DNA of 64,000 bases, from NCBI GenBank assembly GCA_000827265.1, contig KN834756.1, forward strand, positions 670,746-734,745. Direction: 5' to 3'. This DNA comes from Collybiopsis luxurians FD-317 M1. Its lineage: Eukaryota > Basidiomycota > Agaricomycetes > Agaricales > Omphalotaceae. The position numbers were made by a program, and so were the translations under genes. Below, piece after piece: positions 1-10,430 of this stretch (within the stretch, counting starts at the first letter, position 1; every line of letters begins with the position of its first letter). The notes under the pieces were generated by a model. The model was not told the origin of the DNA and did no database searches. It worked only from the letters and a program-made list of their open reading frames with translations.

Positions 1-135
1 GTGACGATAACGGTTCTGTCTTAGGATTCGTTGGTGGCTCAATGATCTTGATTGGTGCACGTCTCCTCAGCAGATGGACCACATCCGACGAGGAAATTTT
101 CTATATCTGATCTTTTATTGAACTCAGCTCGTTCT

Positions 136-407
136 TCACCGACTCTTGGACGAATCTAGAGACGCAGCTAGCTCGAGGTCTAGGGAAAAAAAACTCGGTC
201 AATACACTTTGCAAACGTTTGAGAGCAGCGGTCAAGTTCCAAGAACAGAACACACTTACCTAGCTTGAGATACGCAGCAGCTCTACTCAAAGGAAAAGTC
301 CAGTCTGAAGAATCTTGCTGCTCGGCGGAATTCATCACCGAAAACTCGAGATTTAGCCCAAATTGCGACGGTACGCGGACCCGACGTATACGTCGGCAAG
401 GTGACAT
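136..407 (-). CDS. possible small or partial gene, unknown function
   Basis: Reading on the minus strand, an open stretch from about 407 reaches a good donor (AG|GTAAGTGTG at 259) and a strong pyrimidine-rich acceptor (TTTTTTTCCCTAG at 180). Joining them keeps the frame and gives a short acidic tail ending at a TGA at 136-138. The predicted end includes DSSDWTFPLSRAAAYLKLDL, which looks like coding sequence. I do not recognise the family, and the true start may lie further upstream. The splice signals are the only real support; it could be the last exon of a longer gene or a chance reading. Confidence 0.25.
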
Positions 408-900
408 GCCCTACTTTTGTGGCCTTATTACAGGACAACAATGACAGCTTGGTGTTGTAATTATGCTTTAAATTGAGTTTCATCCGGGTAGCTTCAACAA
501 CTGGGAATTTTTTGTAGATGAAATTTTTCGCCGTCGGATGTGGTTCACTCGCTAAGAAGACATCCCAGATACATAATTCCTAAGCCTCCTTCCATGCTTT
601 AAATAAAAAGGTTCGTTGGCGTCCAAACTTGTTTCCTGCCTCATCTTCTTCGCCTATCGCGTGCAGAACCCCACCCCGCTTTAATCACAGCTGCAGCTAG
701 ATTACGAAAGGACACTCCGTGGCTTTCTTGGGCAAAATTAAAGCAGAGATATATTTTTTACTGGAAATACGATCTCCAGTCTGCTATTTTAATAAGGAAT
801 TGATTGGGCTTATCTCAGACGTTCACTCGTGGACGTTGCAAGCAGAAAAATGAACAAGAACCCTTTCGAAAAATTGCTCTCCACAAATTTCTTATCAATG
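408..900. other. no assignable gene
   Basis: About 500 bases between the small minus-strand candidate and the kinase-like gene. There is a TTTAAATAAAAAG box near 597-609 that could be promoter or terminator sequence. I see no open frame with splice signals here. Confidence 0.4.
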
Positions 901-902
901 CT

Positions 903-1850
903 TCATTCCCGTCCAAAGTTTTCCAAGCAGTGCTTTTTCTGTGGTGATATGTCAGCATCAGAACCAACGATACATAAAAGTTCAACATACCACGACCTCT
1001 CTCTCCGCACCTGACTTGGCATGAAAGATGTAGTCACCGCCGTAGTCGATCACTCTTGCAGAGACAATCTTTTTGTTCTCGATAACGACCATAGTGTTTT
1101 CTTTGTGATTGTCACTATTCCAGTCCAAATTAATTGATTATGGTTCCGATGATTTGAGGGGTGTTAAACTTACAAATGATACATGTGTTTATGAACGGTC
1201 TCGTCTGCAACTTCCGAGCACGCGAGCTCCTCCATTTGTCTTTCCATTGCCAACCGCTCTTTTGCTGATGCCCGCTTGTACTCTACGTTATCGGAAATGA
1301 TCTCCCCAGGTTGCTTGATCATCACGATAACAGGTTTGGCTTTGTCGCCTGGAATTTTGGGATCCTTCAATGAACCGGACGCGACATATTGGTTTCAGTT
1401 TCAAAGCTTTGACTTCTCCTAGAAATTCCCCCGAACTTGAATCAGGGACCGCTTTGACAAGGAGATCTTTGGCCGCGTAGGGCGCAGAAGCAGAAAAGAT
1501 GCCAATATTGTTGTTACCTCGCACGCTGAGCCTTCCGCCGAGTTTGAGACCGGTATCGGTTAGGATGGGTTCTTGGCAGACAGTGTGAGTTCGTGGTGTG
1601 TATATAATTTCAGATACGCACTGACCGAAAACTTTTTTTTCATCCGGCGTAAACGGCCCTTTATCGAACGATTCCAGTATCCAGTCGGTCTACGCTCACA
1701 CAGGTTAGCATGACTCGCAATAACGGTACAGAAATATGGACTCGCCCCGAATCGACCGCGAGCTGCGAGTGGAAACGCGTGAACAAAGCCAGCCACCAGA
1801 ATAGAAAATCCAGCTATGTAAAGAAACGTTCGGAATTTAAACGCAAGCAT
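903..1850 (-). pseudogene. secreted protein-kinase-like gene, apparently frameshifted
   Basis: The minus strand encodes a chain of exons that resembles a protein-kinase-like fold. The first exon (ATG at 1850) starts MLAFKFRTFLYIAGFSILVA, a clear signal peptide. Later pieces carry a lysine-bearing strand (DLLVKAVP), a nearby glutamate (EFLGEVKALK), and, across an intron with GTAAGT at about 1174 and AATAG at about 1120, the catalytic-type loop HFDNHKEN followed by VIDYGG. H-x-D-x(4)-N plus D-Y-G is the pattern of phosphotransferase kinases. A last intron (GTATGT near 987) leads to a short tail with TGA at 903-905. Two joins do not keep frame: between EVKALK and YVASGSLKDP near 1385, and between the signal-peptide exon and the next one near 1700. 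I therefore call it a likely pseudogene, although sequence error or a missed exon could also explain it. The substrate is unknown. Confidence 0.5.
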
Positions 1851-2434
1851 CGAGAGCCAAATCGAGCGGTTGGACAAAAATTCTGGGTGAACCCGACCGG
1901 CGGAGTAGACACAAGAATTCTGTACGTAGGGCAAGTATTCTCTGACCAGCAGATTAAAGAAGAGAAGGAGACAGTCAAAGCGGTGTTTATGCTCCAGCGA
2001 AAACTATGCGCCCGATCGGCGAGGCTATGAAATTGAAAGCGGCCGTCGTCGTCAGCTATGGGTCCTTCCTCTATGGTGCTTTGCTACGGTGTTCTGTGTG
2101 AATGCCCTAGCTTCGTCGGAAATCCATCGAGTACCGAAAAGTCGGAAATTGAATAAAGAGACGATATATGTATAACACACCCAGGTTGTAGATGCAGCAA
2201 ACGCCGAAATGAAACCACCGATAAGCACTATTAAGGGTGACACGGCGGCCGACCGGTGCTACGTAAATCTTCAACGCTCCAGGTGGTGAATCAAGTATCA
2301 GTGAGGCAGCGTTTATAGGTTGTCTTTTTTATTCACGTAACATACTTGTGCTGAAAACAGATACGTTGATGGAAAGATATGCAAGTAAATCGCGATTTGC
2401 CTTCGACTTGACGTCGGCTCCCGGGTCACTGTCT
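1851..2434. other. upstream region with fragmentary minus-strand open frames
   Basis: The minus strand from about 2290 to 2050 has open frames with possible splice signals (TGG|GTGTGT near 2185 and CACACAG near 2100). They could be 5' exons of the kinase-like gene or of a separate membrane protein. No reading joined cleanly, so I do not assign a gene. Confidence 0.25.
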
Positions 2435-3460
2435 CTAACCACCCTGCGTCAAATCAAGTCTCCAGACATCTCCCAACCTCGAATTATCTTCCGCCAATCC
2501 TCCATGCACAATGATCGCAGACTTCCCATCTTCTTTTTGCACCACATCCGCAGCGAACCATCCCCTCGGATTTGGACCTTCTCCCGTCCATTCGACTCTA
2601 AACCACTTATTCGTCTGAACAGAATACGCCCAGACATCACCCAGCATCTTCCCAGCTCCCGCGTGGCCTAAAGCACTCGGGTCTCTCTCACCGAACAGGA
2701 TTACTATGTACCCCTCAGCTATACAAAGTGAAGATACACTGCGAGGCTCAGGAGCGTGGATGTTGTCTGGGACGAATGACGTAGTCATCCATGAACCCGA
2801 TTTGATGTTCAGCATATCGATCGCACCTCCCAGCTCTTTTGCCCCGTCAAAACCATTCATACGGTATAAAGTCCCCGAGTAGTATGTGACACTAGATCCT
2901 CCTCGCGCAGGGCCCGGAGCATCAGGCAATTGGGTCCATTTCCTTTGCTCGATATTGAATGCCCAGAGATCAGATAGTCGACCTTTTGCTGGACATCCGG
3001 CATGTACGAAGAGCGTGAACTGACCATCTGAGGTCATGGTGTGATAGCTGCGTCCTGCGGGGTATGGAGCAGAGGGATCCGAGGGGGCAATGCAATCCCA
3101 AGAAGAGGATGAAGATGAGTAGCGCCAGATAGCGCCATGCTCCTCAATAGGTTCCATAGCTAGTCCTCCGCGGCCTGAGAAAAGGTAAATGGAATCTTTG
3201 ATAGCAATTGTCGTAGCCCCTACACGCGGGGATGGAGACGGAGCTTTGTCTGGTACAGGGATTGTCGATGTCTTCACCGACGCCTCGGTTCCATTCACGA
3301 AATCAACTACGTCGACTTGATTATCTACCGGCTGTCGAGGGACAACTTCACCTCCAAAGATAAAAGCTTTCGAGTCTACGATTGAAAGACATTGGGATGA
3401 ACGCTTAAGGCGATCCGAAGATGCAAGCAGCGTCCATTTAGCTTTCAGAGTATCGGACAT
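2435..3460 (-). CDS. kelch-repeat beta-propeller protein
   Basis: A single uninterrupted frame of 341 residues when started at the internal methionine at 3460 (MSDTLKAKWTLLASSDRLKR). The open frame extends 26 codons further upstream, but that extension does not look conserved. The chain shows repeated kelch features: FIFGGE, IYLFSGRGG, FVHAGCPAKGRLSDLWAFN, LYRMNGFDGAKELGG, ILFGE...LGDVWAYSV, IIVHGG...RLGDVWRLDL. Glycine pairs followed by a spaced tryptophan are diagnostic of kelch blades, and about five to six blades can be seen. No signal peptide is present, so it is probably cytosolic. Such propellers bind protein partners; nothing here shows an enzymatic site. It lies 230 bases downstream of the dehydrogenase gene on the same strand. 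Family call is secure, exact role unknown. Confidence 0.85.
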   Translation of the reverse strand: MSDTLKAKWTLLASSDRLKRSSQCLSIVDSKAFIFGGEVVPRQPVDNQVDVVDFVNGTEASVKTSTIPVPDKAPSPSPRVGATTIAIKDSIYLFSGRGGLAMEPIEEHGAIWRYSSSSSSWDCIAPSDPSAPYPAGRSYHTMTSDGQFTLFVHAGCPAKGRLSDLWAFNIEQRKWTQLPDAPGPARGGSSVTYYSGTLYRMNGFDGAKELGGAIDMLNIKSGSWMTTSFVPDNIHAPEPRSVSSLCIAEGYIVILFGERDPSALGHAGAGKMLGDVWAYSVQTNKWFRVEWTGEGPNPRGWFAADVVQKEDGKSAIIVHGGLAEDNSRLGDVWRLDLTQGG

Positions 3461-3538
3461 GATGGCGTGAAGGTAACAGTGTTTCACACGGCTTTCCGCT
3501 CCGCGATGGCTCACATAACCGACTTTTAATGCACTCAC

Positions 3539-3692
3539 GTTGCTGTTGCTTTTTTTGAACGCGTCAAATACACGATGACGGGCACATATTGAGCAGTAAT
3601 ATCGCGTTTAGGTCATTATTGGGTAGGAAGAAACTAACCACGACCTTTCACTCGTTCCTATAGAGTATTCGCCTTGCAGGTGCTTCCTCAAT
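3539..3692. other. short intergenic spacer
   Basis: AT-rich spacer between the dehydrogenase stop and the kelch gene; it should hold the dehydrogenase 3' end and the kelch promoter. Confidence 0.5.
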
Positions 3693-4715
3693 TTAAACTT
3701 CCAATCGAACCCTCAATTTATCACCAGTGATTATCTCCTCCTTCTTCGCCAACAACTCTTCGACATCCCACTGCGCGTTAAGATAACGTCCAGCCAACCA
3801 GTCGCGCCGTTCCCTTGAGTAGAATACGACGGTATGACCAGCAAGTTCTGCAGTATCTATAAAGATTATCTTCCATTCTTCGGGAATCAGGGCAACGATG
3901 TCCGTTATAATGTGCCCAGGATGAATAGCATAACATAAGATGCCTTTGTCTTCGTATTCAACTGCAGTAAGCTCGGATAGGCGAAGGATGGCCAGTTTGG
4001 TTGTCTGCATAATATTATAATATTATGTTCGTCCAAGCCCGCAACAGAATTTGAATGAGAGAACCGTACCTGGTAAGCAGAGAATCCTCTTTCCAACACG
4101 AGCGCCCTAGGCGAAGTCAAGTTTACGATAGTTCTGAGGCCATCGCTGCAGGACAAAAGAAGCGGTAAAGTTGCCCGAGTAACGTTGAAGAGCCCCTTGA
4201 CATTTACGCTCCAAACATCCCACCACTCGTTGGAATCAGTGTCTCCAATATTCTGAGGGCCATCCATAACACCGGCGTTGTTTATGACAATGTCCAACCG
4301 CTCAAAAGTAGCTTCAATTTCTTTCACAGCAGCTGCAATCGCTTCTGTGTGTATGACATCCTCATTGAGAAGAAGAACCTGAAGGTTCTGACCAGGGCGC
4401 TGAGCTTCCAGGCAAGCTTTGCGCGTAGCTTCGAGGCCGGACTTATTACGCGCCAACAGCGCGAGGCCAGAGGCTCCTGCTTGAGCATACGCTATCGAGA
4501 TTGCTTGCCCGATCCCCTTAGACGCTCCTGTTATGAGAACGACCTTCCCCAAAAGATCGGCCTTCAAAGGATCTATGGCATCGTATGTATCATGGCGAGC
4601 TGTCGAGACGAAATCAGCACCTACATCGTCATAAGAAATTAGTGACTTGATGAACCATTAAAGGGTATATATACAACTCACCCGTATGCGCTAGAAAATT
4701 CTTGTCGGGTGGCAT
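3693..4715 (-). CDS. short-chain dehydrogenase/reductase (SDR)
   Basis: Three exons: 4715-4682, 4620-4070 and 4004-3693, giving about 298 residues. Intron 1 has ACGG|GTGAGT and ends GATGTAG; intron 2 has CCAG|GTACGG and ends ATGCAG; both joins keep frame. The product has the classical SDR signature: nucleotide-binding TGASKGIG near residue 36, NNAGV, an active-site serine region (NLTSP) and YQTTK, in which Y and K are the catalytic pair of YxxxK. The tyrosine is in exon 2 and the lysine in exon 3, so correct splicing is needed to make the active site. The NAD/NADP preference and substrate cannot be told. A start at 4715 is chosen because it is the first ATG and is followed at once by a strong donor. 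A second, dead copy of exon 1 is found at about 7690-7730. Confidence 0.88.
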
Positions 4716-7500
4716 GTTCCAAGACGGAGGAGAATAAACGGAACGTTTTTAAAGATTCTATACATACTCTCGTGTACATTATTATCTGATAAATGGCAGA
4801 ACTAGTGCCTTTCGAATACTTTCTCACTGCGTATTCATTATCACGAACCATGTTATGGGATACTCAGATGTCGATGAGCTATACTTAGCTCCTCCGCACT
4901 AGCACCACTTGTGATTGATTCGAATTGACTATGCTCTATGGTAATTTCATGTGCGAGGGTATGAGGATCAACTCGCATGTATTCCAAGTTACTTTGATTG
5001 TCTCCTCTAGTTCCTGGATATTGGAAACCACGCCCATCTCCCGGGATTCAAAACGCATTAGTCTAACTTACGACATCCGAGTGAGCATGGATACCGAGCT
5101 TATAATTACGGCGGTCATTCGCGCCCAAGGTGCAGGTCTCTAGACACACGAGATGAGTTATGGATATGAATATTGCTTGTAGTTGAACTCAAAGCCGGTG
5201 ATGCAGGAGAGGTCGCGGTTCTCGGCACAGAAGCGAAATGAATTTCGAGAGGAACGGTCGCATCTAAGTCATCTCGAAGTTTCCCTCGAACGTTCAGCCT
5301 GTAGAAAGTTTATTCGTATAACAGCAACCTCGAAGGAGCTAATTTAGACATCACCGTTGGTACTTACAGTGAGAGGAGTGAGATTGTGTAAACTGCGGAG
5401 TTGAATGTGTTAACACAAGCGGATTCTCTTTCTCGCAGCATGCATAAATTGATAAGGTGCTTACTCTGTGAATTAAAGATACCCAAGTAAAATATCGCTT
5501 GTGGTTTTACAGCTTCCTGCGTTTGGATACGGTCAGTCAATAGTCAAATAATATAAGTCCAAGACACAGACGAGAATAATGTACGCTATTGCAGTAAGGC
5601 TTTCACCGCGAGCATATCCAGCCAGTCGTGTGAGAAGAGAGTATTCATCCCCAATACCTTTGAACTCACCTCGTCAACAGTCCAGTGCTCAGAATATATC
5701 GTATCAATTTGGAGATAATACCTTTCGTTCGTATTGTGAGACGACAAATGGGCTCGTCAGCATGCAATGAACAACATCAAAACCAGGCCACATACTTCTT
5801 TATACCAGTAGCATTTGACCGCAAAAGAAACACCATGATGGCAGTAATTGTAATGTCCATCGCACCGGATACAATGAACCCCAAATCCACCACCCACTGG
5901 AGAAATCCGGAGTGAATAACTCCGACTTGCACCTACGCAGTTTCGAAAGATAACTTACTTTGGAATCGCTAACATCATGATCCTGAATGAACGGGCCTAT
6001 ATGGCTCCTATTTATACATTCAGTATAAAGATTTACATAACAAGAGTCTTTTTCAGAACTCACATCTCAATTATGACGGCTTGATCAATGAAACAGCTGA
6101 GGTGAGGACCAAACCGACTGATAAGTTAACGGTACGATTGCCTACCGAGCATTACACCTGAACAAATAAAAGAGCAGTCAGAGTGTATTTAACCGGACTC
6201 AACAAAAGACTTCCTCACCAAAAGCCACTAAACCAACAACGATAACGGTGCACTGTAAAGGTATAGAGAATCAGAACCTAGGCACTTTACACTAAACGAA
6301 ACCTTGCTTACTAGTAGAGAAAATAAGAGTTGCTTTCGATGCAGAAGTAATCCCTTTGACACTACCGTACATATGTTAGTATCTGTCGAAGATGCTACTG
6401 GAGGTTATTCAAACCAACAGATATATATTCGAATCAGAAAGAAACTGGCGTGAGTAAATCGAAGAAAGAGCGTGTTCAGCTATGTATATCACAAAACCAT
6501 CCGGGACGCACCATTGCACCAGCCATATCAACAAAACTTGTGTCATTCCTAAGGCCTGATATAAGGTCATACAGAGATCTTCACGCCGGGATAAATCGCG
6601 CCCACCTTGTCACTCCTGCCCCAAATCGTAAGAACAAGAACAAGAAGAGTCAAACAATAACTTACCATACGATCTTAACCACACTCTCGCTTCCTCCGAA
6701 GCTTTCAACCAGATAGTCATGAGTCATGTGTATGGAAAATGCAAAACTCAAGGCATCTAATGCACTGTAGGAAGATGAGTCTTAGGCGCGAGCACCACGT
6801 CAAATTTCAGAATGTCACCAAAGTAGCACAACCTGCTTGAGCGAACCAAAGGCGGAAAATACTTGTTGGCATCAACTTCGATAAGAGAGATGTGGATGGG
6901 ACTTACGAAAGACTTTTGGTACACAGAATCATCTTTGTAGTTCTGAAAATAATGATATCCTTCAACTAACACCACACCAAATAATCTTGGAATAAATATA
7001 AGACATCGGTTTCTTCGGACCCTAGTAAATCTAATATGTGACTTACACATTCCCGATAACAAACCCGCAAAAGATATCATTCAAGCTCTGTTTAATGACC
7101 AGTTTTGCTTCAGTTTCGCTGATCATCACTTGAGGATTGAGCGTCATTGCTCCAGTTCAATGTACGAAGAATAGGAATCAAGAATTAGAAATAAGAAGGG
7201 GAATCAATGCAATTATCATCAAGGCTTTAGTCTTATGTAGCCAGGTATGAGCTCGCCATAGCATCACTGTCAATTGAGTTCCGATTCCAATCGCGCAGTT
7301 GAAACTTGAAACACCGAGTCTGTTAGACTTACAGCTTTTAGGCTCTGTTTGTCGCCGGTAACCCAGGCCATCTGATGCATATGCTGGCTTTGCTTTGCTA
7401 GATAGCCACCACTCAGATAGCCACCTTCAGCTATGAACAATCTACACCTCCGTAGCAAATTGGATTGAAAACTTCTCAGTACGGGGACATCTGTAAAGAT
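4640..7500. repeat. segmental duplication, copy A
   Basis: This segment and the next (about 7640-10430) are diverged direct copies, roughly 3.0 kb apart: the DUF6534 start codons are at 7147 and 10135 and the stops at 5115 and 8135. Long stretches align throughout, including introns and flanks, for example GTGCCTTTCGAATACTTT (4806 and 7838) and TGTACGCTATTGCAGTAAGG (5580 and 8575). Copy A includes the 5' exon of the functional dehydrogenase. Confidence 0.85.
5115..7147 (-). CDS. DUF6534 seven-helix membrane protein, copy A
   Basis: The minus strand carries many short exons: MTLNPQVMISETEAKLVIKQ from 7147, then VLFGVVLVEGYHYFQNYKDD (6985-6907), a 14-base exon (6832-6819), ALDALSFAFSIH, ALGMTQVLLIWLVQW, CTVIVVGLVAFG, LQWVVDLGFIVSGAMDITIT, and a tail LNVRGKLRDDLDATVPLEIH ending at TGA 5115-5117. 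The order of hydrophobic segments, the GLLT segment and the LN.R..LR tail match the DUF6534 family of basidiomycete membrane proteins, whose function is unknown. Joins in the middle are uncertain. In my best reading a TAA at 6071-6073 falls inside an exon that is open in copy B, so copy A may be damaged. Plasma-membrane location is inferred from the helices. Confidence 0.65.
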
Positions 7501-7679
7501 GGCAAATATGGTATCGTTCAGTGGGTATATAAGGACCCACGCATGACGTGGAGTGTATTAAAAAAAACATGGGCACCTGACTTCCCCTTGTCCGAGTCCA
7601 AGGATTCATGATCATTATACTTCATAGACAAACTCCCATGAAGGTGGTGTCATAAGAAGAAATCGGTGATTTTTAAACA

Positions 7680-7735
7680 AGGAGTATATAAACAACTCAC
7701 CCATACTTATGGGTTAGAAAATTCTTGTCAGATGG
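7680..7735 (-). pseudogene. dead copy of dehydrogenase exon 1
   Basis: The stretch around 7690-7730 aligns with the dehydrogenase first exon and donor at 4681-4720 (shared TAGAAAATTCTTGTC, then AGATGGCTT against GGGTGGCAT, and the ACTCACCC donor). The start codon is lost: the position of ATG reads AAG. Nothing of the later dehydrogenase exons is present downstream, because the duplication boundary lies here. Confidence 0.75.
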
Positions 7736-8134
7736 CTTATTCCCAGACCGAGAGGGATACACGGTAGTGGCTCAAATTTTTGAAGATTTTCCTGTGTACA
7801 TTGTCATCTGATGTTCCACAGTACTATACTACTAGTGCCTTTCGAATACTTTGACGCTGTGATTAGGCACGTATTTATTATGATGGATCACGTTATGGAG
7901 TACTCAAATGTCGTGAGCTATACTTAGCTCCTGCGCCCTGCTAATTGTGGTTGATTCGGGTTTATTCTACTGGTACTCTATGGCAATTTCATGTGCGAGG
8001 AATTCGCATGTGTTCCAAGTTACTACATATGCTCATTTACTCTAGTTGCTAGAAATTGGAGTCGACACTCTTCTCCTGAAATTCAAAATGCGTTCGTCTA
8101 ACGCACGACATCCGAGTGAGCACGGATACCGCGC

Positions 8135-10135
8135 TTACGGCGGAGTTGAATTGTGGGTAGGAATATTGCTTGTATTTGTCGAACTCGAGAGCGGTGAAGC
8201 AGGGGAGGTCGCGGTTTTCGGCACGGAAGCGAAATGAATTTCGAGAGGAACAGTCGCATCTAGGTCATCTCGAAGTTTCCCTCGAATGTTTAGCCTGTCG
8301 ACAGTTTATTCGCATTTCAGTACTTGCGAGAAAGTTAATTTAGACATCACCGTTCGTACTTACAGCGAGAGGAATGAGATTGTGTAAACTGTGGAGTTAA
8401 CTGTATTAACACGGGCGGATTTCTTTTCGCAGCATCTATAAATTGATACGGGACTTACTCCTTGAATTAAAAATTCCCAAGTAAAATATCGCTTGTGGTT
8501 TTACAGCTTCCTGCGTTCAGTTATGGTCAGTCCGTAGTCGGATAGCTGAAGTACAATACACTGACGAGAATAATGTACGCTATTGCAGTAAGGCTTTTAT
8601 CGCGGGCATGTCCAGCCAGTCCGGTGAGAAATGATTTTTCATCCTCAATACCTTTGATCTCACCTCGTCAATAGTCCAGTGCTCAGGATATATCGTATCA
8701 ATTTAGAGACAATACCATCCGTTCTACTCCGAATATGTATGTTGCGAGTGAACAAAAGGGCTGGTGAACATGCAATGAACAACATCAGAACCAGGCCACG
8801 TACTTCTTCATACCAGTAGCGTTTGACCGCAGAAGAAACACCATGATGGCAGTAATCATAACATCCATTGCACCGCATACGATGAACCCTAAATCCACCA
8901 CCCACTGGAACAAATCTGAAATGAGTGACTCCGACTTGAACCTACGCAGTTCCGAAAGAGGACTCGCTTTAGAATCACCAGCATTATGCTGAACTGAGGG
9001 GCCTGTACGACTGCTATTTACGAAGATCATAGAATGATTGACATAACCAGAGTCTTATTCAAAACTCACATCTCAATGAGGACGGCTTGAGTAATGAGAC
9101 AGCTAAGATGAGCATCAAACCGACTGAGAAGTCAACGATATGATCGCCTACCAAGCATTGCTCCTGAGCAAGTAAAAGAACAGTCAGAGAATATCCAGTC
9201 GGACTTTTAACGAAATACTTCTTCACCAAAGCCCACTAAAACAACCACAATAACGGTGCACTAAAAAGATATAGAGGATCAAAGCCTGGGCACTTTTTAC
9301 TTAACGAAACCTTGCTTACTAGTAGAGCAAATAAGAGTCGCTCTCGATGCCGAAGTAGTCCCCTTGATACTACCGCACACATGTTAGCATCCAAAGATGT
9401 TACTGGAAATTATTCAAACCAACAGATACATATACGAATCAGATAGAAACTAGAACGAGTGCGTTTAGTCATGTATATTGTATAAACATCCAGGACGCAC
9501 TATTCCACCAGCCATATCAACAAGACTTGGGTGATTCCTAAAGCCTAAAATAATGTCAGACAGAGATCTTCATTCCGGGATAAACCACGCGCACCTTTTC
9601 ACTCCTGCCCCAAATCATGAAATTGAAAACAAGCACAAGAATCAAACAATAACCTACCATACGAGCTTAACCACACTCTCGCCTTCTCCGAAGCTTTCGA
9701 CTAGATGATAATGAGCCCTGTGTATGGAAAATGCAAAGCTCAAGGCATCTAATGTACTGTTGGAAGATGAGCCTTATGCACTGGCACCACGTCAAATATC
9801 AGAATGTCACCAGAGTAGTACAACCTGCATGGGCGAATCAAAGGCGGAAAATATTTGTTGGCGCGAACTTTGATAAGAGAGACGTTGCTTAGGACTCACG
9901 AAAGACTTTTGGCGCACGGAGTCATCTTTGTAGCTCTGAAAATAACAATATCCTTCAACTAACACAACGCCAAATAATCTGGGAATAAATATAAGGCGTT
10001 GGTTTCTTCGGACCCTAGCAAATCTAATGTGACTTACACAGTCCCAATAACAAACCCAGAAAAGATATCATTCAAGCTTTGTTCAATTAATTTTGCATCG
10101 GTATCGTTGACCGTCACTTGAGGATTGAATGTCAT
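8135..10135 (-). CDS. DUF6534 seven-helix membrane protein, copy B
   Basis: Paralogue of copy A on the same strand. It begins MTFNPQVTVNDTDAKLIEQS at 10135 (a codon shorter than copy A near residue 17) and ends with a tail LRDDLDATVPLEIHFASVPK and a TAA at 8135-8137. Transmembrane pieces seen include ALGITQVLLIWLVE, VGLMLILAVSLL, FQWVVDLGFIVCGAMDVMIT and RTDGIVSKLIRYILSTGLLT, matching DUF6534. The same 14-base micro-exon as in copy A is used. The exon open here (VGLMLILAVSLLKPSSLR) is where copy A shows a stop, so B is the better candidate for a working gene. One donor that reads GTAAGT in copy A reads GCGAGT here (about 8965). Function unknown; a sensor or transporter-like role would be guesswork. 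Confidence 0.7.
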
Positions 10136-10430
10136 TGCTTCAGTTCAATGTCCAAAGAATGGGAAACAACCGTATCCGCCGACAAGACTTCAGCGCTAGC
10201 TTCAGCCTATATGTAGCCAGTCACTGAAGTCACCGCCAATTCAATTCCGACTCGAGTTCGCGTAGTTTAAGCACTGGTAGATATACAGCTTTTGATCTCT
10301 GAAACGCCAGTACCCCAGGTTATCTATCTAATGCTGATTATGCAGCCCCAACCGCTCAGATATGAATAATCCACATCTCCGTAGCAAATCGGATTGAAAA
10401 TCCTCAGTATGTGGATATCTAAAAGATAGC

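Larger units (their letters stand above)
7640..10430. repeat. segmental duplication, copy B
   Basis: Direct copy of about 4640-7500. It starts inside a relic of the dehydrogenase exon 1 and intron 1, covers the whole second DUF6534 gene and ends in the matching promoter sequence (about 10160-10430 aligns with 7160-7460). Divergence by substitutions and small indels is obvious by eye in introns, so the event is not very recent. Confidence 0.82.
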
